In this document: in pieces, positions 12,001 through 24,912 of the stretch
Layout: each line of letters opens with the position of its first letter
Numbering within the stretch: position 1 is the stretch's first letter
NCBI GenBank assembly: GCA_947172415.1
Contig: OX359194.1
Location: 5,084,001-5,148,000, forward strand
Source: Chondrosia reniformis
Lineage: Eukaryota > Porifera > Demospongiae > Chondrillida > Chondrillidae
Direction of reading: 5' to 3'
DNA: 64,000 nt
Program-made: the position numbers and the translations under genes
Notes under the pieces: generated by a model
What the model saw: the letters and a program-made list of their open reading frames with translations, nothing else
The model's database searches: none
What the model was told of the DNA's origin: nothing

Positions 12001-15000
12001 AAGTCCAGTTAGTGTAATTGATGTATCTGCAATCCCTGATCTCTTCATAGCATCAGATGGTGGATCTGTTTCAGTACCTCTATCAGTTGAATATCTAACT
12101 ACATATAATATATCATACATTGGATCAGTTACTGCAGTCCATGAAACAGTCAAGGATGTTCCACTGCCACTTAACATGACACCTTGGACTTGAGATGGTG
12201 GAGTTATTGGAGTTACAGAAGGTGGAGTTTCTGTGTAAATGGTAAATGTTAAAAATGATTCTAACATACTGGAACTGATAAACAATTGAACTGTACACAT
12301 ATAATATGATCCCTACAAGACTAATAGACTTTCCTATGCTGGCTTATCATTTAAATGTTTCCTGCCTTATATGTTACCTTTATGTAGATTGGTTAATGAG
12401 ACTTCAAAGGAATATTAGAGTCACTTAGTGTAACTTCTCTTTATGAGCTATAATTGTTGTATTACTCACCTAGTATTACTGGATAAGTACTAAGTGTAGT
12501 TGCAATAACACTACATGTGTATCCTTTAGCATGAGATGGACTGAATGATGAGATAGATAGTGTTCTGATAGCTCCAGCTGTAGTAGTAAGTTCTCCATTA
12601 GTGGGAGTTACTTCAGTTCCATCAGTGAACCAGTTCTTTCCTATACTGTTCCTTTCACATTCCAACTTTACCGGTTGACTGAGGGAAGGTGTTATAGTGA
12701 TAGGAGTAGTTTGATCAGTAGGCCTTCCAACTCTAATTGTGTTGATAGCTGATGGATTAACTACAGAATTTGTCAACAGAGCTAGACAATAATTCAGTCA
12801 GTTACATTAAATCAAGACAATTAATCTTAATACTAATATACTATAATAAAATATATAAAGAACAGCAGGATAAATAAAGTGTTATTGTGTATGAATCCGT
12901 ATTATATATAAATATACAATATGAGGCAACCAGTATATAGTTAGAATAAAAACAATAGATGAAGACTGAAAATAAATTCCTAATGACTGTCACTAATATA
13001 AGATGGTTCTACATTCTAATACACAATCATGTATATACAGACACAATTCAATACAAATGATACCAGTTTACATCAAATTATTGTAAGATTATCACATAAT
13101 GACTTACCAAGTACCACAGGGTAGGTTGTCTTTGTTTGAGTATCACTAGGAGTAGATACCAAACAAGTATATGTTCCAGCATGACTTGGAGTGAATGAAG
13201 AGAAAGCCAATATCCTAGTAGGTCCATAAGATGTACTTATTTCATTTGAAGTGGGTATTACTTCACTTCCTGTAATGTACCATCGTTTATTCCCTGTATT
13301 TGCACACTGCAGTTCTACTGATTGACCAATGGTAGGTGTTACAGTGATGGTAGTAGTTTGAAAAGGACTGTTCGCTACTGTAATAGTAGTTGGTTGATAT
13401 TTGGTTACCTGAACTGTAAGAAAATAAACATCATTCACTGTCTGATCAGTGTAGAACTGTAAGAAATAAAAGTTGATAGGGAATATTGCAGAGACAATAC
13501 ATATGCCTTGAGAGTTTTAGGCCTTGAATCAGAAAGAAAACAATTTTTCATTAAGTGAAAAGTAAGTCACATTTAGCTAAGGATATTTAAGATAAACTGT
13601 ATTTCATTGATCAGTAGCTACTATATATACAGATATACAGTAGTATTCAGTAGTATTCATTTTCAATTTAGTCAGTATAATTGATTACAATTAAAAGGTT
13701 TGCAAAACGTACTCTTTAAATGACCTTAGTAAACTGTAGTGTAGGTACACTCTTAGGTACACGTGTATACATGCATAGATGTACTCTGTTCCGGAAGTTG
13801 TTTGAATGCCTATTTACATCACAATGCATATGTACTCTATTGCTTAAGGGTTCCAGCTAAAAATATAACCTTTAATTATTCTAAGATATCAATTAAATGA
13901 GATATCTGATCAATATAATATGAACCGATTTACATTTTATGTATATAAAGCACCGATATTTGAAGGGTCTGCATGCCGCTATCATACGTGTATATATACG
14001 TAGCTCCTTAAACCATATTGAACTCTATTTGTGTATTCTCATACTGTAAGGTCCTTGAATTCCAGTACCAAGGATTTCAGCTGCTACCCAAATATAGTAG
14101 GTGGTACCTGATTGAAGTCCAGTTAGTGTAGTTGATGTAGCTGTAATTCCTGATCTCTTCATAGCATCAGATGGTGGATCTGTTTCAGTACCTCTATCAG
14201 TTGAATACCTAACTACATATAATATATCATACATTGGATCAGTTACTGCAGTCCATGAAACAGTCAAGGATGTTCCACTTCCACTTAACATGACACCTTG
14301 GACTTGAGATGGTGGAGTTATTGGAGTTACAGAAGGTGGAGTTTCTGTGTAAATGGTAAATGTTAAAAATGATTCTAACATACTGGAACTGATAAACAAT
14401 TGAACTGTACACATATAATATGATCCCTACAAGACTAATAGACTTTCCTATGCTGGCTTATCATTTAAATGTTTCCTGCCTTATATGTTACCTTTATGTA
14501 GACTTGGTTAATGAGACTTCAAAGGAATATTAAAGTCACTTAGTGTAACTTCTCTTTATGAGCTATAATTGTTGTATTACTCACTTAGTATTACTGGATA
14601 AGTACTAAGTGTAGTGGCACTAAGTGAACTTGAAGTAACAATACATGTGTATCCTTTAGCATGAGATGGATTGAATGATGAGATAGATAGTGTTCTGATA
14701 GCTCCAGCTGTAGTAGTAAGTTCTCCATTAGTGGGAGTTACTTCAGTTCCATCAGTGAACCAGTTCTTTCCTATACTGTTCCTTTCACATTCCAACTTTA
14801 CCGGTTGACTGAGGGAAGGTGTTATAGTGATAGGAGTAGTTTGATCATCAGCCCTTCCAACTGTTAAGGTGTTGATAGCTGATGGATTAACTATAGAATT
14901 TGTTAACAGAAACAATAAATCAGTCAGTTCCATTAAATCAAAACATGTACAATTGATTTATAATATATAGTAAAGCAGAAAAAGGAAGCTTACTAAAAGC

Positions 15001-15312
15001 TGCCATTCAAAAATACAGATATATAATTAAAGTGTTATTGTGTATGAATCCGTATTAAATATAAATATAAATATATGAGACAACCAGTATACGTAGTTAC
15101 GTGTAGAATAAAACAATAGATTAAGACTAAAAATATATTCCTATAATGACTGTGACTAATTATAAGATGGTTCTACATTCTAATACACAATCATGTATAT
15201 ACAGACACAATTCTCACTAATGATACCAGTTTATATCAAATTATTGTAAAGATTATCACATAATGACTCACCAAGTACCACAGGGTAGGTTGTCTTTGTT
15301 TGAGTATCACTA
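9028..15312 (-). pseudogene. Ig/FN3 receptor paralogue B, 5'-truncated
   Basis: Exons 5' to 3': truncated Ig-a 15312-15272, Ig-b 14890-14585, distal FN3 14344 to about 14033, Ig-a' 13413-13108, Ig-b' 12760-12470, FN3 12230-11910, FN3-c 10304-10014, membrane 9579-9360, tail 9133-9028 (DYEVP, NPSYDTV, YEKV). Full-length extracellular exons other than the distal FN3 are multiples of three, and the downstream exons are open and close to gene A. Homology stops abruptly at 15,312 inside the first Ig domain. No signal-peptide exon follows before gene C, so the copy cannot give a normal secretory receptor unless another 5' exon is used. The distal FN3 lacks a donor as in gene A, so that lesion predates the A/B duplication. 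Confidence 0.75.
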
Positions 15313-15495
15313 GAAAGAAGTCTTCGGTGCCAGAGGAGAGAAAACTTGTATCCCCTCTGCATGTCTTCTCTAACTCTCAAGGTGCTATAGTGACCTGGCT
15401 AATTAAATAGTGATTGATACTAAATTCTAATGGTTTTAGTAGTACATTTGCATTTTATAAAGTTTCAATTTATGACGATGACGATGACGATGACG

Positions 15496-15527
<32 letters not shown>

Positions 15528-15559
15528 CGATGATGATGATGATGATTAATGATGATGAA

Positions 15560-15599
<40 letters not shown>

Positions 15600-16078
15600 G
15601 TGATGGATGATGGCTGTAGAAGGTTAATATAGGACAACAGTGTTTAAAGTATAAAATCATTTTGCATCAAATGTCCAGAGAACTCTAACCTTTATACGTA
15701 CATATACTATAGCCTATATACGTAATTTGTTCACACACATGTTAGTGCTAGTTGCACATAGTTATTGCAAATTAAGATATTAAGTTAAAGATTCTTCATA
15801 TTATAAAGATGGATGGATGGTATAACAACCCATACATGTAGGCATATAAATACATTGTCATCGGCAGACATTTTGGTATAACTTATAAAATTATGTACAG
15901 GACAACAATATATTATTATTATATGCTGTTCTAAGTATATAAATTATATATTATAAAATGCTCATACTCTAATATAGAGAACTGACTTACAGCTGTATAT
16001 ACAATTATTATGGCCTAATATGTTCACACACACATAATCAGCTGCTGCAGCTGGTTATAGTTATAGTGAATACGTTGG
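15313..16078. repeat. B/C junction with GATGAT microsatellite
   Basis: Unique sequence from 15,313 replaces the missing 5' part of gene B. It is followed by an imperfect GAC/GAT trinucleotide array at about 15,473-15,610. From about 15,850 the sequence becomes the conserved 3' flank of gene C. Open frames of Ser or His runs here are translations of the microsatellite, not genes. Confidence 0.8.
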
Positions 16079-19000
16079 TTATTTTGAAGATTCTCCAACT
16101 TTTTCATAAGTATTGACTGTATCATAAGATGGATTGGTATCCATTGCTATGCCTGGAACTTCATAGTCCTCATCAGTAGACCTCCTAACAGTTTAATAAC
16201 GGATATATATACAATAAAATGGTACTTACACTTACATGTAAGAATGTGTAAGTGTACATGTGTACTTATTTGTGTAGTATATTAAATATTCAAGAGCATT
16301 GTGAGGTATACTGAGAATGTTATAATCAAATTCTCGAGTTATTGAACTCTCCTGTACATGTATTAGGCATACATGTACAGTCATAAGTTGGTTCTTTACA
16401 AACCTTAATTTGGATTGTTCACTCCTCTTCTGACATCTTTTCATATTTGGAGCTCCCCATACAATCTTTGTTGTTACACATGAAATAACTGCTCCAATGA
16501 ACAAACCAACTACTACTCCACCAATACCAGCTCCAAGTGTCTGAGATGATATGGAACTACTGCAACCTGACATATTAATAGGTTTATATAACTACCTCTT
16601 TGCATATACGTATATACTACAGGTTCCACCACATATTGATTTTTCAATATATTTATGCAAATCCACAAACTTTTGTATGAGGTGATACAGACTGTTTGTT
16701 GTGTTCAGAATGGCAATTGAAATGGTTGAGTATCAGCAACAAAAAGTGTTTTAACAGATATTGAACACAAAGAGGTCCTCAACAGTAATGAATGCAGAGA
16801 GGTATAAGCTTAAGGCTTAAATAGAAAATGGTTTATGCATTAAAGGGTGGTGGGAAAGAGTGATGATGTATGTTTTAGTGCGCCTAATAATAACAAAGAT
16901 AAAATGAATAATTTAAAACTGAATATAATAGCATGCGTCAAAAAAGTATATACGTACGTATGTCATTCCAGATCGTGCACTAAAATCAATAATTAATACA
17001 TAAACTTAGCCTTCTAAACCTTACTATCAGGAATTGTTGAAAACATCACCATGGTAGCATCAGGTCCAGTTCCATAACTATTAATAGCAGCTACAGTAAA
17101 ACTGTATGTCACTCCAGTCATCAGATTATCCAATAATGATTGAGTTTCTACTTCAATTCTCTTGTTCTTTGGACTTGATGGATCACTACTTAACTGGTAC
17201 GTTATCAAATATCCTGTTATTACTCCGTTTTGGTCCTTCTCAGCTGGTGGATCCCAACTAAAAATGGCTGATACACTGGAAGGTTCTGCTCTTAGATTAA
17301 GAGGAGGTCCACTTGGTACTATATTTATGTACAAAAAAGAAGTAATCAATGATATCATACACTAATACTGCATGGAATACTGCAAATTACAGCAAAACAA
17401 ACTCTCTCATATTTCCCTGTAATATAAGTGAAGTAAGTAATGAAGCAGGTGTGAGTTGTTTGTCACTGCGATCATATATAAATGGATAGCATTTATTGTG
17501 AGAATGCAGCAAAAGTAAGTATATTCAAATTAAAAACAAAAATTTATATGCACAATAGCATAATAACACACTCACTTTCTGAAGGCATTCTTATAGTGTC
17601 CATGTTAGAATCACAAGATTCATCTCCATTTGAAGATGTACATTCAATAGTGTAAGTAACATAAGGACTTAAACCATTCACTGTATACTGTAATACTGTA
17701 TCAGTTACAGTCTTTGGAGACAGACCACTCACAGTTGTATATAGATATAGTACACTTGTAAGTAAGAGAAGATGATAGAGCTGGTGCAGTGAGTGTGATG
17801 ATGAGTTGTGTTGAGTAACTGGCTGACAGTGAAGATACTGAAGGAGCTATAGAAAATGGAAAATAATTAGTTTCATCCTATTACAAAATAAATGCATGTG
17901 GAATTGTACATCACAAAATGGAAGCCATTTCAATTCTATAAACTCTCCTTAACCATTAATTCAGACACTTAATTTATACATACTATGGACCCGCTCCATT
18001 ATATATAAATATGTATGTATACGATAATAAATAATAATTGAGTTCTGAGGAATATAGGAGATACTAGACAGTAAATCAATGAACCATAAACATTGAAAAT
18101 GACAAGGTATATAAATACAGAGTTGAAAGTTGAATAATCCTATATTCTGCCATTCCAGATATAATTGCAATTGCATGGATGTCTTAGAACCTGGAGCATT
18201 TTTCTGCCAGGTATGAAAATTAGTTGGTACTAATGCAGTTTCAAAGAAAATAGGTAATTAGATTACTGCAACTATTTCTGGAATTCTGTTGCATTTGGCC
18301 TCATCCAATCTCTCTTGTATGTATGGGTAACACCCTCCCAACTATATATATTATGTGGTATGTAATTGTATACAGATATTGGTCACATACGTATGTATAC
18401 CATCCTCCCACACTGTCTAGGATATTACCTTGTGGTCTAGTTCTTCCTGTTCCTGTCACTTCTCCACCATCTCCCAAGTCATTGAAAGCTACTACTCTCA
18501 CTGTGTACTGTGTGTTAGCTGTTAGACCATTCCATGTAGTAGTAGAAGTAGTTATATTTGAATGTATTAATGTACTATCTATGTACACTTTATACTTGAC
18601 TGGTAGTCCTCCAGTGTTAGATGGTGCTGTCCAAGTAACCATCAGTTGGTCACATGATCCAGATGGAGGAGATATCATGAGGTTAGTGGGAGCACCTGCG
18701 ACTACATGTATATAATTATAAAATATAAGAGACTCATAATATATTATTTTCAGCATTTAATAGCAAACCACTAGATGTATGTACAAGTTAACCATATAGT
18801 ATGTATTACATCTAATGTAAACTAGTATTTGTCATGTATTATGGATACATACGAGTATATATGTATATGAAGTGACAATCAAATCAAGTAATCATATTCA
18901 AACATCATGAAGATACAAAAGATGGGAATCAAACCCAGGAGAGCTAGTATGACCTTCATCTTAATATTTTTTAATCATCCATACATACCATCATAAGTAG

Positions 19001-22000
19001 TCCCACTAACTGCATCACTCCATTCTCCATTTCCAACATCAGACACAGCTCTCACTCTCACTTGGTTAGAAGTTCCTCTTTGAAGACCAGTCAGTGTCAC
19101 TGAAGTAGATGTAGGATTTGGACTCCATGTACTCCAACTACCAGAGGTACCCACTGTGTAGTCTACTTGATAGTGTTGAATGGGACGATCACTTGAAGGA
19201 GCTGACCATGTGACATGAAGTGATGGTTGATTTGAAGTCACCATTGAGGATAGTGACACTCCAGTAACTTTAGATGGTCCTAATTATAAGATTAAGTAAT
19301 AAAATGTAGCACTTCTTGATTAAGATGACAAAGCAAGTATATAAAGTCTATATGGTTGATTTAAAGTCACGGATGAGGACACTGATAATTAAATGGAACT
19401 AATACATCATATGGGACTGATAGCTAATACCAAGAGAGTATATAAGAGATAGGATATTCCATAATGTTAATTGTAATTGTCGGCTATATGAGAGTTGTAA
19501 TGAGTCCAATGACTTCTAAGAGACTAATGAAATGGTTGATAGAGAATATTGCAGCGACAATCAGCAAAAATCTACAAGCCTTTATATCAGAAAGAAACTA
19601 ATTTTTAATTAAGTGAAAAGTAAGTCACATTTAGCTTAGGACAATTAAGACAAACTGTATTTCATTGATCAGTGGCTACGTATACTATATACGTACGTAT
19701 ACTATATACGTACGTATATAGTATTCAGTCAGTTTAATTGATTGCAATGAAATTTGAAGTGTAGACTAGTTAATCTACATTAAATTTATAAAAGTATTTA
19801 GATGGATATAAGAAACCAATTGTGTGACCAATTGCAAGTACAACAAGTAAGTACAAGTACAAAAGGTTTGCAAAACGTACTCTTTAAATGACCTTAGTAA
19901 ACTGTAGTGTACACTCTCAGGTACACGTTTATACATGCATAGATGTACTCTAAAGTTGCTTGAATGCCTTTAAACATCAAAATGCATATGTACTTTATTG
20001 CTTAAGGGTGCCAGCTAAAAATATAACCTTTAATTATTCTAGATCTAAGACATCAATTAAATGAGATCAATATACATAATACGTACCAATTTATATTTAA
20101 TGTAAAGCACCAATATTTGAAGGGTCTGACACTATTGTATATATAGCTCCTTAAACCACATTGAACTCTATTTATGTATTGGCATGAAATGATTACAGTC
20201 AATATCAATATTCAAAGTTTTGTGTGGGTCAAATGAGGAAGGGTCACGTAATATACACAAATGGAGTTAAGGACAAATATTTGAAAAAGGATATTTTTTG
20301 TTTTTAGGTTAAGATATTTTTGGATACCATGCAAAGATTATAAAAGAGTAAAAAGTAAAATTGTAAATTTGTTAGTAAAGGGCTCAGCTTAGAAAACTTA
20401 ATACAAGATTGTAGAGATTGCACTAAGTAACAACAAACATTAACGACAAAGTTTCTTGCAACTTCTCATTCAATAATTAATGATGTTCAAATGACTACTT
20501 TCCCATTGTATGGAATTCAAAAGTTACATTCTCTTGAGTCAAACAATAGATTATGTAAACACTTTTAAGACTGCAAGAGTGCCAACATCATTATTGGTAG
20601 AGTGAATTTTCTAAGTGTGGAGCACTGTACTAAGGATACACGTACGTACGTAGATATAATGTAAAAGCATACTAACTATTGATGTATATCAAATTGTCTG
20701 TTTATACACACAAATATATCCTTTTCTGTAGCTATATAGTCATACAGTTAATCACACATACTGTATGACATTTCCATTTACAAGATTAATTACAAGATAC
20801 TTTTCTAACCTGCATTTTGCATTCTTATACTGTAAGGTCCTTGAACTCCAGCACCAAGGATTTCAGCTGCTACCCAAATATAGTAGGTGGTACCTGATTG
20901 AAGTCCAGTTATTGTAATTGATGTATCTGCAATCCCTGATCTCTTCATAGCATCAGATGGTGGATCTGTTTCAGTACCTCTATCAGTTGAATATCTAACT
21001 ACATATAATATATCATAAATTGGATCAGTTACTGCAGTCCATGAAACAGTCAAGGATGTTCCACTTCCACTTAACATGACACCTTGGACTTGAGATGGTG
21101 GAGTTATTGGAGGTGTAGAAGGTGGAGTTTCTGTGTAAATGGTAAATGGTTCTACAAATTCTAACATAATCAATCAAACTGGAACTGATAAACAATTGAA
21201 CTGTACACTTATAATACGATCCCTACAAGACTAATAGACTTTCCTTTGCTGGATTATCATTTAAATGTTTCCTCCCTTATATGTTACCCTTATGTAGACT
21301 TGGTTAATGAGACTTCAAAGGAATATTAAAGTCACTTAGTGTAACTTCTCTTTATGAACTATAATTGTTGTATTACTCACCTAGTATTACTGGATAAGTA
21401 CTAAGTGTAGTGGCACTAAGTGAACTTGAAATAACAATACATGTGTATCCTTTAGCATGAGATGGACTGAATGATGAGATAGATAGTGTTCTAATATTTC
21501 CAGTTGTAGTAGTAAGTTCTCCATTAGTGGGAGTTACTGCAGTTCCATCAGAATACCAGTTCTTTCGAATTATTATATGGGTCCTTTCACATTCCAACTT
21601 TACAGGTTGACTGAGGGAAGGTGTTATTATAGTGATAGGAGTAGTTGGATCAGTAGGCCTTCCAACTCTAATTGTGTTGATAGCTGATGGATTAACTACA
21701 GAATTTGTCAACAGAGACAATAATTCAGTCAGTTCCATTAAATCAAGACATGTACAATTGATCTATAATATATATAGTAAGGCAGAAAAAGGAAACAAAC
21801 TTACTGAAAAATACAGATAAATAAGTGCTATTGTGTGTGAATCAGTATTATAAATATAAATATATGAGACTACCAGTATAATTAGAATAAAAACAATAGA
21901 TTAAGACTAAAATTAAATTCCTAATGACAGTTACTATATAAGATGGTTCTACATTCTAATACACAAGCATGTACAGACACAATTCAACACTAATGACACC

Positions 22001-23198
22001 AGTTTACATCAAATTATTGTAAAGATTATCACACTAATGACTCACCAAGTACCACAGGGTAGGTTGTCTTTGTTTGAGTATCACTAGGAGTAGATACCAA
22101 ACAAGTGTATGTTCCAGCATGACTTGGAGTGAATGAAGAGAAAGCCAATATCCTAGTAGGTCCAGAAGATGTACTTATTTCATTTTGAGTGGGTGTTACT
22201 TCACTTCCTGTAGTGTACCATTGTTTATATACATCACTCCCAGTACACTGCAGCTCTACTGATTGACCAATGGTAGGTGTTATAGTGATGGTAGCAGTTT
22301 GAAAAGGAATAGTTGCTACTGTAATAGTAGTTGGTTGAGATTTGGTTATCTGAACTGTAAGAAAATAAACGTCATTCACTGTCTGATCAGTATCTACTCA
22401 ACTTCAAAATAATAAATGCAAAATAAATTTTTAAAGAATTTCCATTTACTACACTTATCCATCATAACGAATTCGAATACAGCTAAAATTACTCCATATC
22501 ACTACACTGATTGTACATTTATATATACATATATGCGTACCACCTCAAGCTGCCCCTGGTGGAATTAGAAGTCAGTCATTGGATTTCAACTTTCTCTTAC
22601 TTAGCGTAAAACATTGAACGAACGAAATGAAATTTAAAACCAACCTTACTAATACTATGCGTTTTCTGCAAGATATGGTCTTGAAATTGACGTACGGCAA
22701 TCAAGCAACGACCGGAATCGGTTAACCGGATATCTAAGAACCAGCAAGTAGTTCGAGTTTTGAGGGGGCCAGGCACCCCACGAGTTTTTTTAAACTCGAA
22801 ATACTTGTTTTTGTGTCCTATAGTGTGGTATACACTTTAATAATGATTAATTGATATATCTACATGCACGAAGAGGGGACAATTCTATATAGCAGTAGTA
22901 ATTGTTGGAAAAAAATGAAACAGAGCTAACATATTATACACAAATTCTGCGGCGAATATATAGAACACCGACAGCAACTAACAAATGCGATAATGTGATA
23001 GAGTCAGCAGTTATTCAAACACACATCGCCATTATTTTTGAAGGTCCGTTGGTACGAACATATATAGACAGGTCAGTTAGGGATAATTTTAACTGAATTC
23101 GATATTTATCTATATTATAACTGGACAAGTCATTTTATATACTTACCTTTAGCAACGAAAAGGACACACCAAATGAGGAGAGAAATCATAAACGCCAT
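16079..23198 (-). CDS. Ig/FN3 receptor paralogue C, one frameshifted exon
   Basis: Exons 5' to 3': signal peptide 23198-23147 (MAFMISLLIWCVLFVAKG), Ig-a 22354-22046, Ig-b 21695-21381, FN3 21130-20810, FN3-c 19279-18989, FN3 18695-18429, FN3-like 17846-17576, FN3 17318-17025, membrane 16566-16404, tail 16184-16079 (DYEVP, NPSYDTV, YEKV). It has one Ig-Ig-FN3 unit where A has two, plus three FN3 exons absent from A and B. The 17846-17576 exon is 271 nt, the only full-length module not divisible by three. An apparent 4-nt TATA-type insertion near 17,735-17,745 breaks its frame. Since all neighbours are phase 1-1, skipping that exon would restore a protein of about 705 aa. The membrane exon is shorter than in A and B and uses a new acceptor in the right phase. 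Expression is unknown. Confidence 0.72.
22745..22808. repeat. Short hairpin element, copy 1
   Basis: CAAGTAGTTCGAG at the left pairs with CTCGAAATACTTG at the right around a G-run/C-run inner stem (GGGGGCC and CACCCC). A second copy lies at 38811-38865. It sits in gene C intron 1, in a stretch that replaces sequence present in gene A. It could be a tiny MITE or a conserved structured element. Confidence 0.65.
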
Positions 23199-24912
23199 GT
23201 TATAAGATTCTGGAACTTGTTATGTCTATCGCAGAGTACGGTAGTACTCTCTAAGTAGGATTGGCCGAAAAAAAGATGGCCGCCCTATCTAATGTATTAC
23301 CAATTAACACTTCATAAATCGTCAACGAAGCGATTTTCGGTTGTATTCGGTTATTTGCAGCCATTCATGCACTCTTTTCTAAATGCCAAAACGTTTTTTG
23401 ACGCTCTACAGCGTTCAAAAAGCGGTTAACCAGGAATAGGCCCATTCCCGAAATTTTTTTTTTCTTCTTCTTTTGTCAAATGGACTAGCGCTAATATGCG
23501 AACTTATGCGGGCACGTACAAGTTATAATTTGTTATAAATTTTTCCGAACTAGGGAATCGACAGCCCTAAATCTGAATGCGCTCTACAGGATACAGGTTA
23601 ATTATGAAAAGCGAAAATTGTGGTGTTCTCAGCCTCCATTTTTAATTACGAGATCATGGTTTTCGGCATATTTCCCTTGTCTAAGACGTTATTTCGAGAT
23701 TTTCGCCAAGAAAACTTTCAAATCAATTTAAAACAAGTAATATTAAGAAGAAAAAAGGGAGAATACAAGTAAATAAAAAACATTTACAAAAATGATGTTT
23801 GGCAGTGTGCACTAAGACATCTGCAAAAAGTATCGAAACAAGACAGTGATTATATGATAAGGCTAATTATACAGAAGTTGCATGTATACTGAAATTTAAG
23901 TAACTTAACCATACACTTCTGTGTTTGGGCACACCATTCCTATACTTCAGATTTTTGCTTATAACTTATATAACTATATACCTCCTGGACTGGTATACTC
24001 TGAAGGTAATTCCAAATTAGTCTAAACGCAAGGATTCTGTGTTCAGGGCCGAGTACTCCCAGATACAAGAAACTTTTATATGTCGGTAGACCTCTGCTAC
24101 CTGCTGAATTAATAATTCCTCAAAATTTGCAATGGTTGGAATCGAGAAAGGTAGTCGGTAAATAATCGTCTCGGAAACGACATATCTGAGCTTCCCAATG
24201 TGGAGTACTGAGGTCAACCTTCGGGATTGCTGGAGCCTTCCTTTCGGCTTTTTTCCTTGTGGCTCCCAACGTTTCTTCATTTGTAATTGGTTTACTTTCA
24301 GGCTCGTAGCCTATAGTTTAGTCACCATGCATTTACTTATAAATAGAATACTTATGATTTAACCACCTATTCTATTTGGGAGATCGTGGGGTCTGTGACG
24401 GCAAAATTGGACCATAGCAAAAACGGACTCCTCGGGGGTGTGTTTTTGGCTGTTAAGGGAGGGGCGTTTTTGGCCAAGAAGGTGTAAGACCAAAAACGGA
24501 CCCCTGCCAAAAGTGGGTCGAGGGGGTGCGTTTATGGTCAGAGGGGGTCCGTTTTTTGCCAAACGCGCAGCGTGGGGGTTCGTTTTTGGATGGGGTGCGA
24601 ATTTTTCGTGACAGGTCCCAAACTTCAGCCGATCAAAATTTTAACATACGTAGAATGTCACATTAAAATTTTAAAATTTGAGCCTTTTCACTTGGTTATA
24701 ATTATAATTACCAGTCAAAATTTTTAAAAGTTTCTGGCAGGTACCTTTTCTGTATTAGTGCAAGTTAGTCAACATAAGGTCATGTATGGCTTCCTAGCCT
24801 GTCAATCAAATTTAACATGTACCTTATATATATATACATGCAAAACAGTTACAAAAACCATATCGTACTGGTTAAAGTAAAGTTAGTGGTAAAGCCGAAA
24901 GATGCCAAATAA
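23199..24912. other. Intergenic region, repeats only
   Basis: Between gene C and the WDR83 stop codon no exon is supported. About 23,812-23,935 is a dispersed repeat with a second copy at about 33,490-33,615 (shared ACAAGAC-GTGAT-ATATG-TAAGGCTAA core). From 24,380 to 24,610 lies the G-rich motif array annotated separately. Two minus-strand open frames (24,017-24,280 and 24,359-24,562) show no recognisable domain. Confidence 0.6.
24380..24610 (+). repeat. G-rich imperfect motif array
   Basis: Five near-copies of a motif like GGGGG-N2-3-CGTTTTTGG occur at about 24,433, 24,460, 24,515, 24,540 and 24,570, with inverted forms (AAAAACGGACCCC) between them. G-runs of four to five bases are clustered on the plus strand in an otherwise AT-rich region, and strong local secondary structure is likely. 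Confidence 0.6.

Noticed and set aside
15436-15660. Minus-strand open frame rich in Ser and His
   Set aside because: It is a translation of the GAT-type microsatellite, with no splice or domain context.
18323-18715. Plus-strand 130-codon frame
   Set aside because: It is the antisense shadow of the gene C FN3 exon 18695-18429.
24017-24562. Two minus-strand frames as possible genes
   Set aside because: No domain, no plausible splice partners, and the second is produced by the G-rich motif array.
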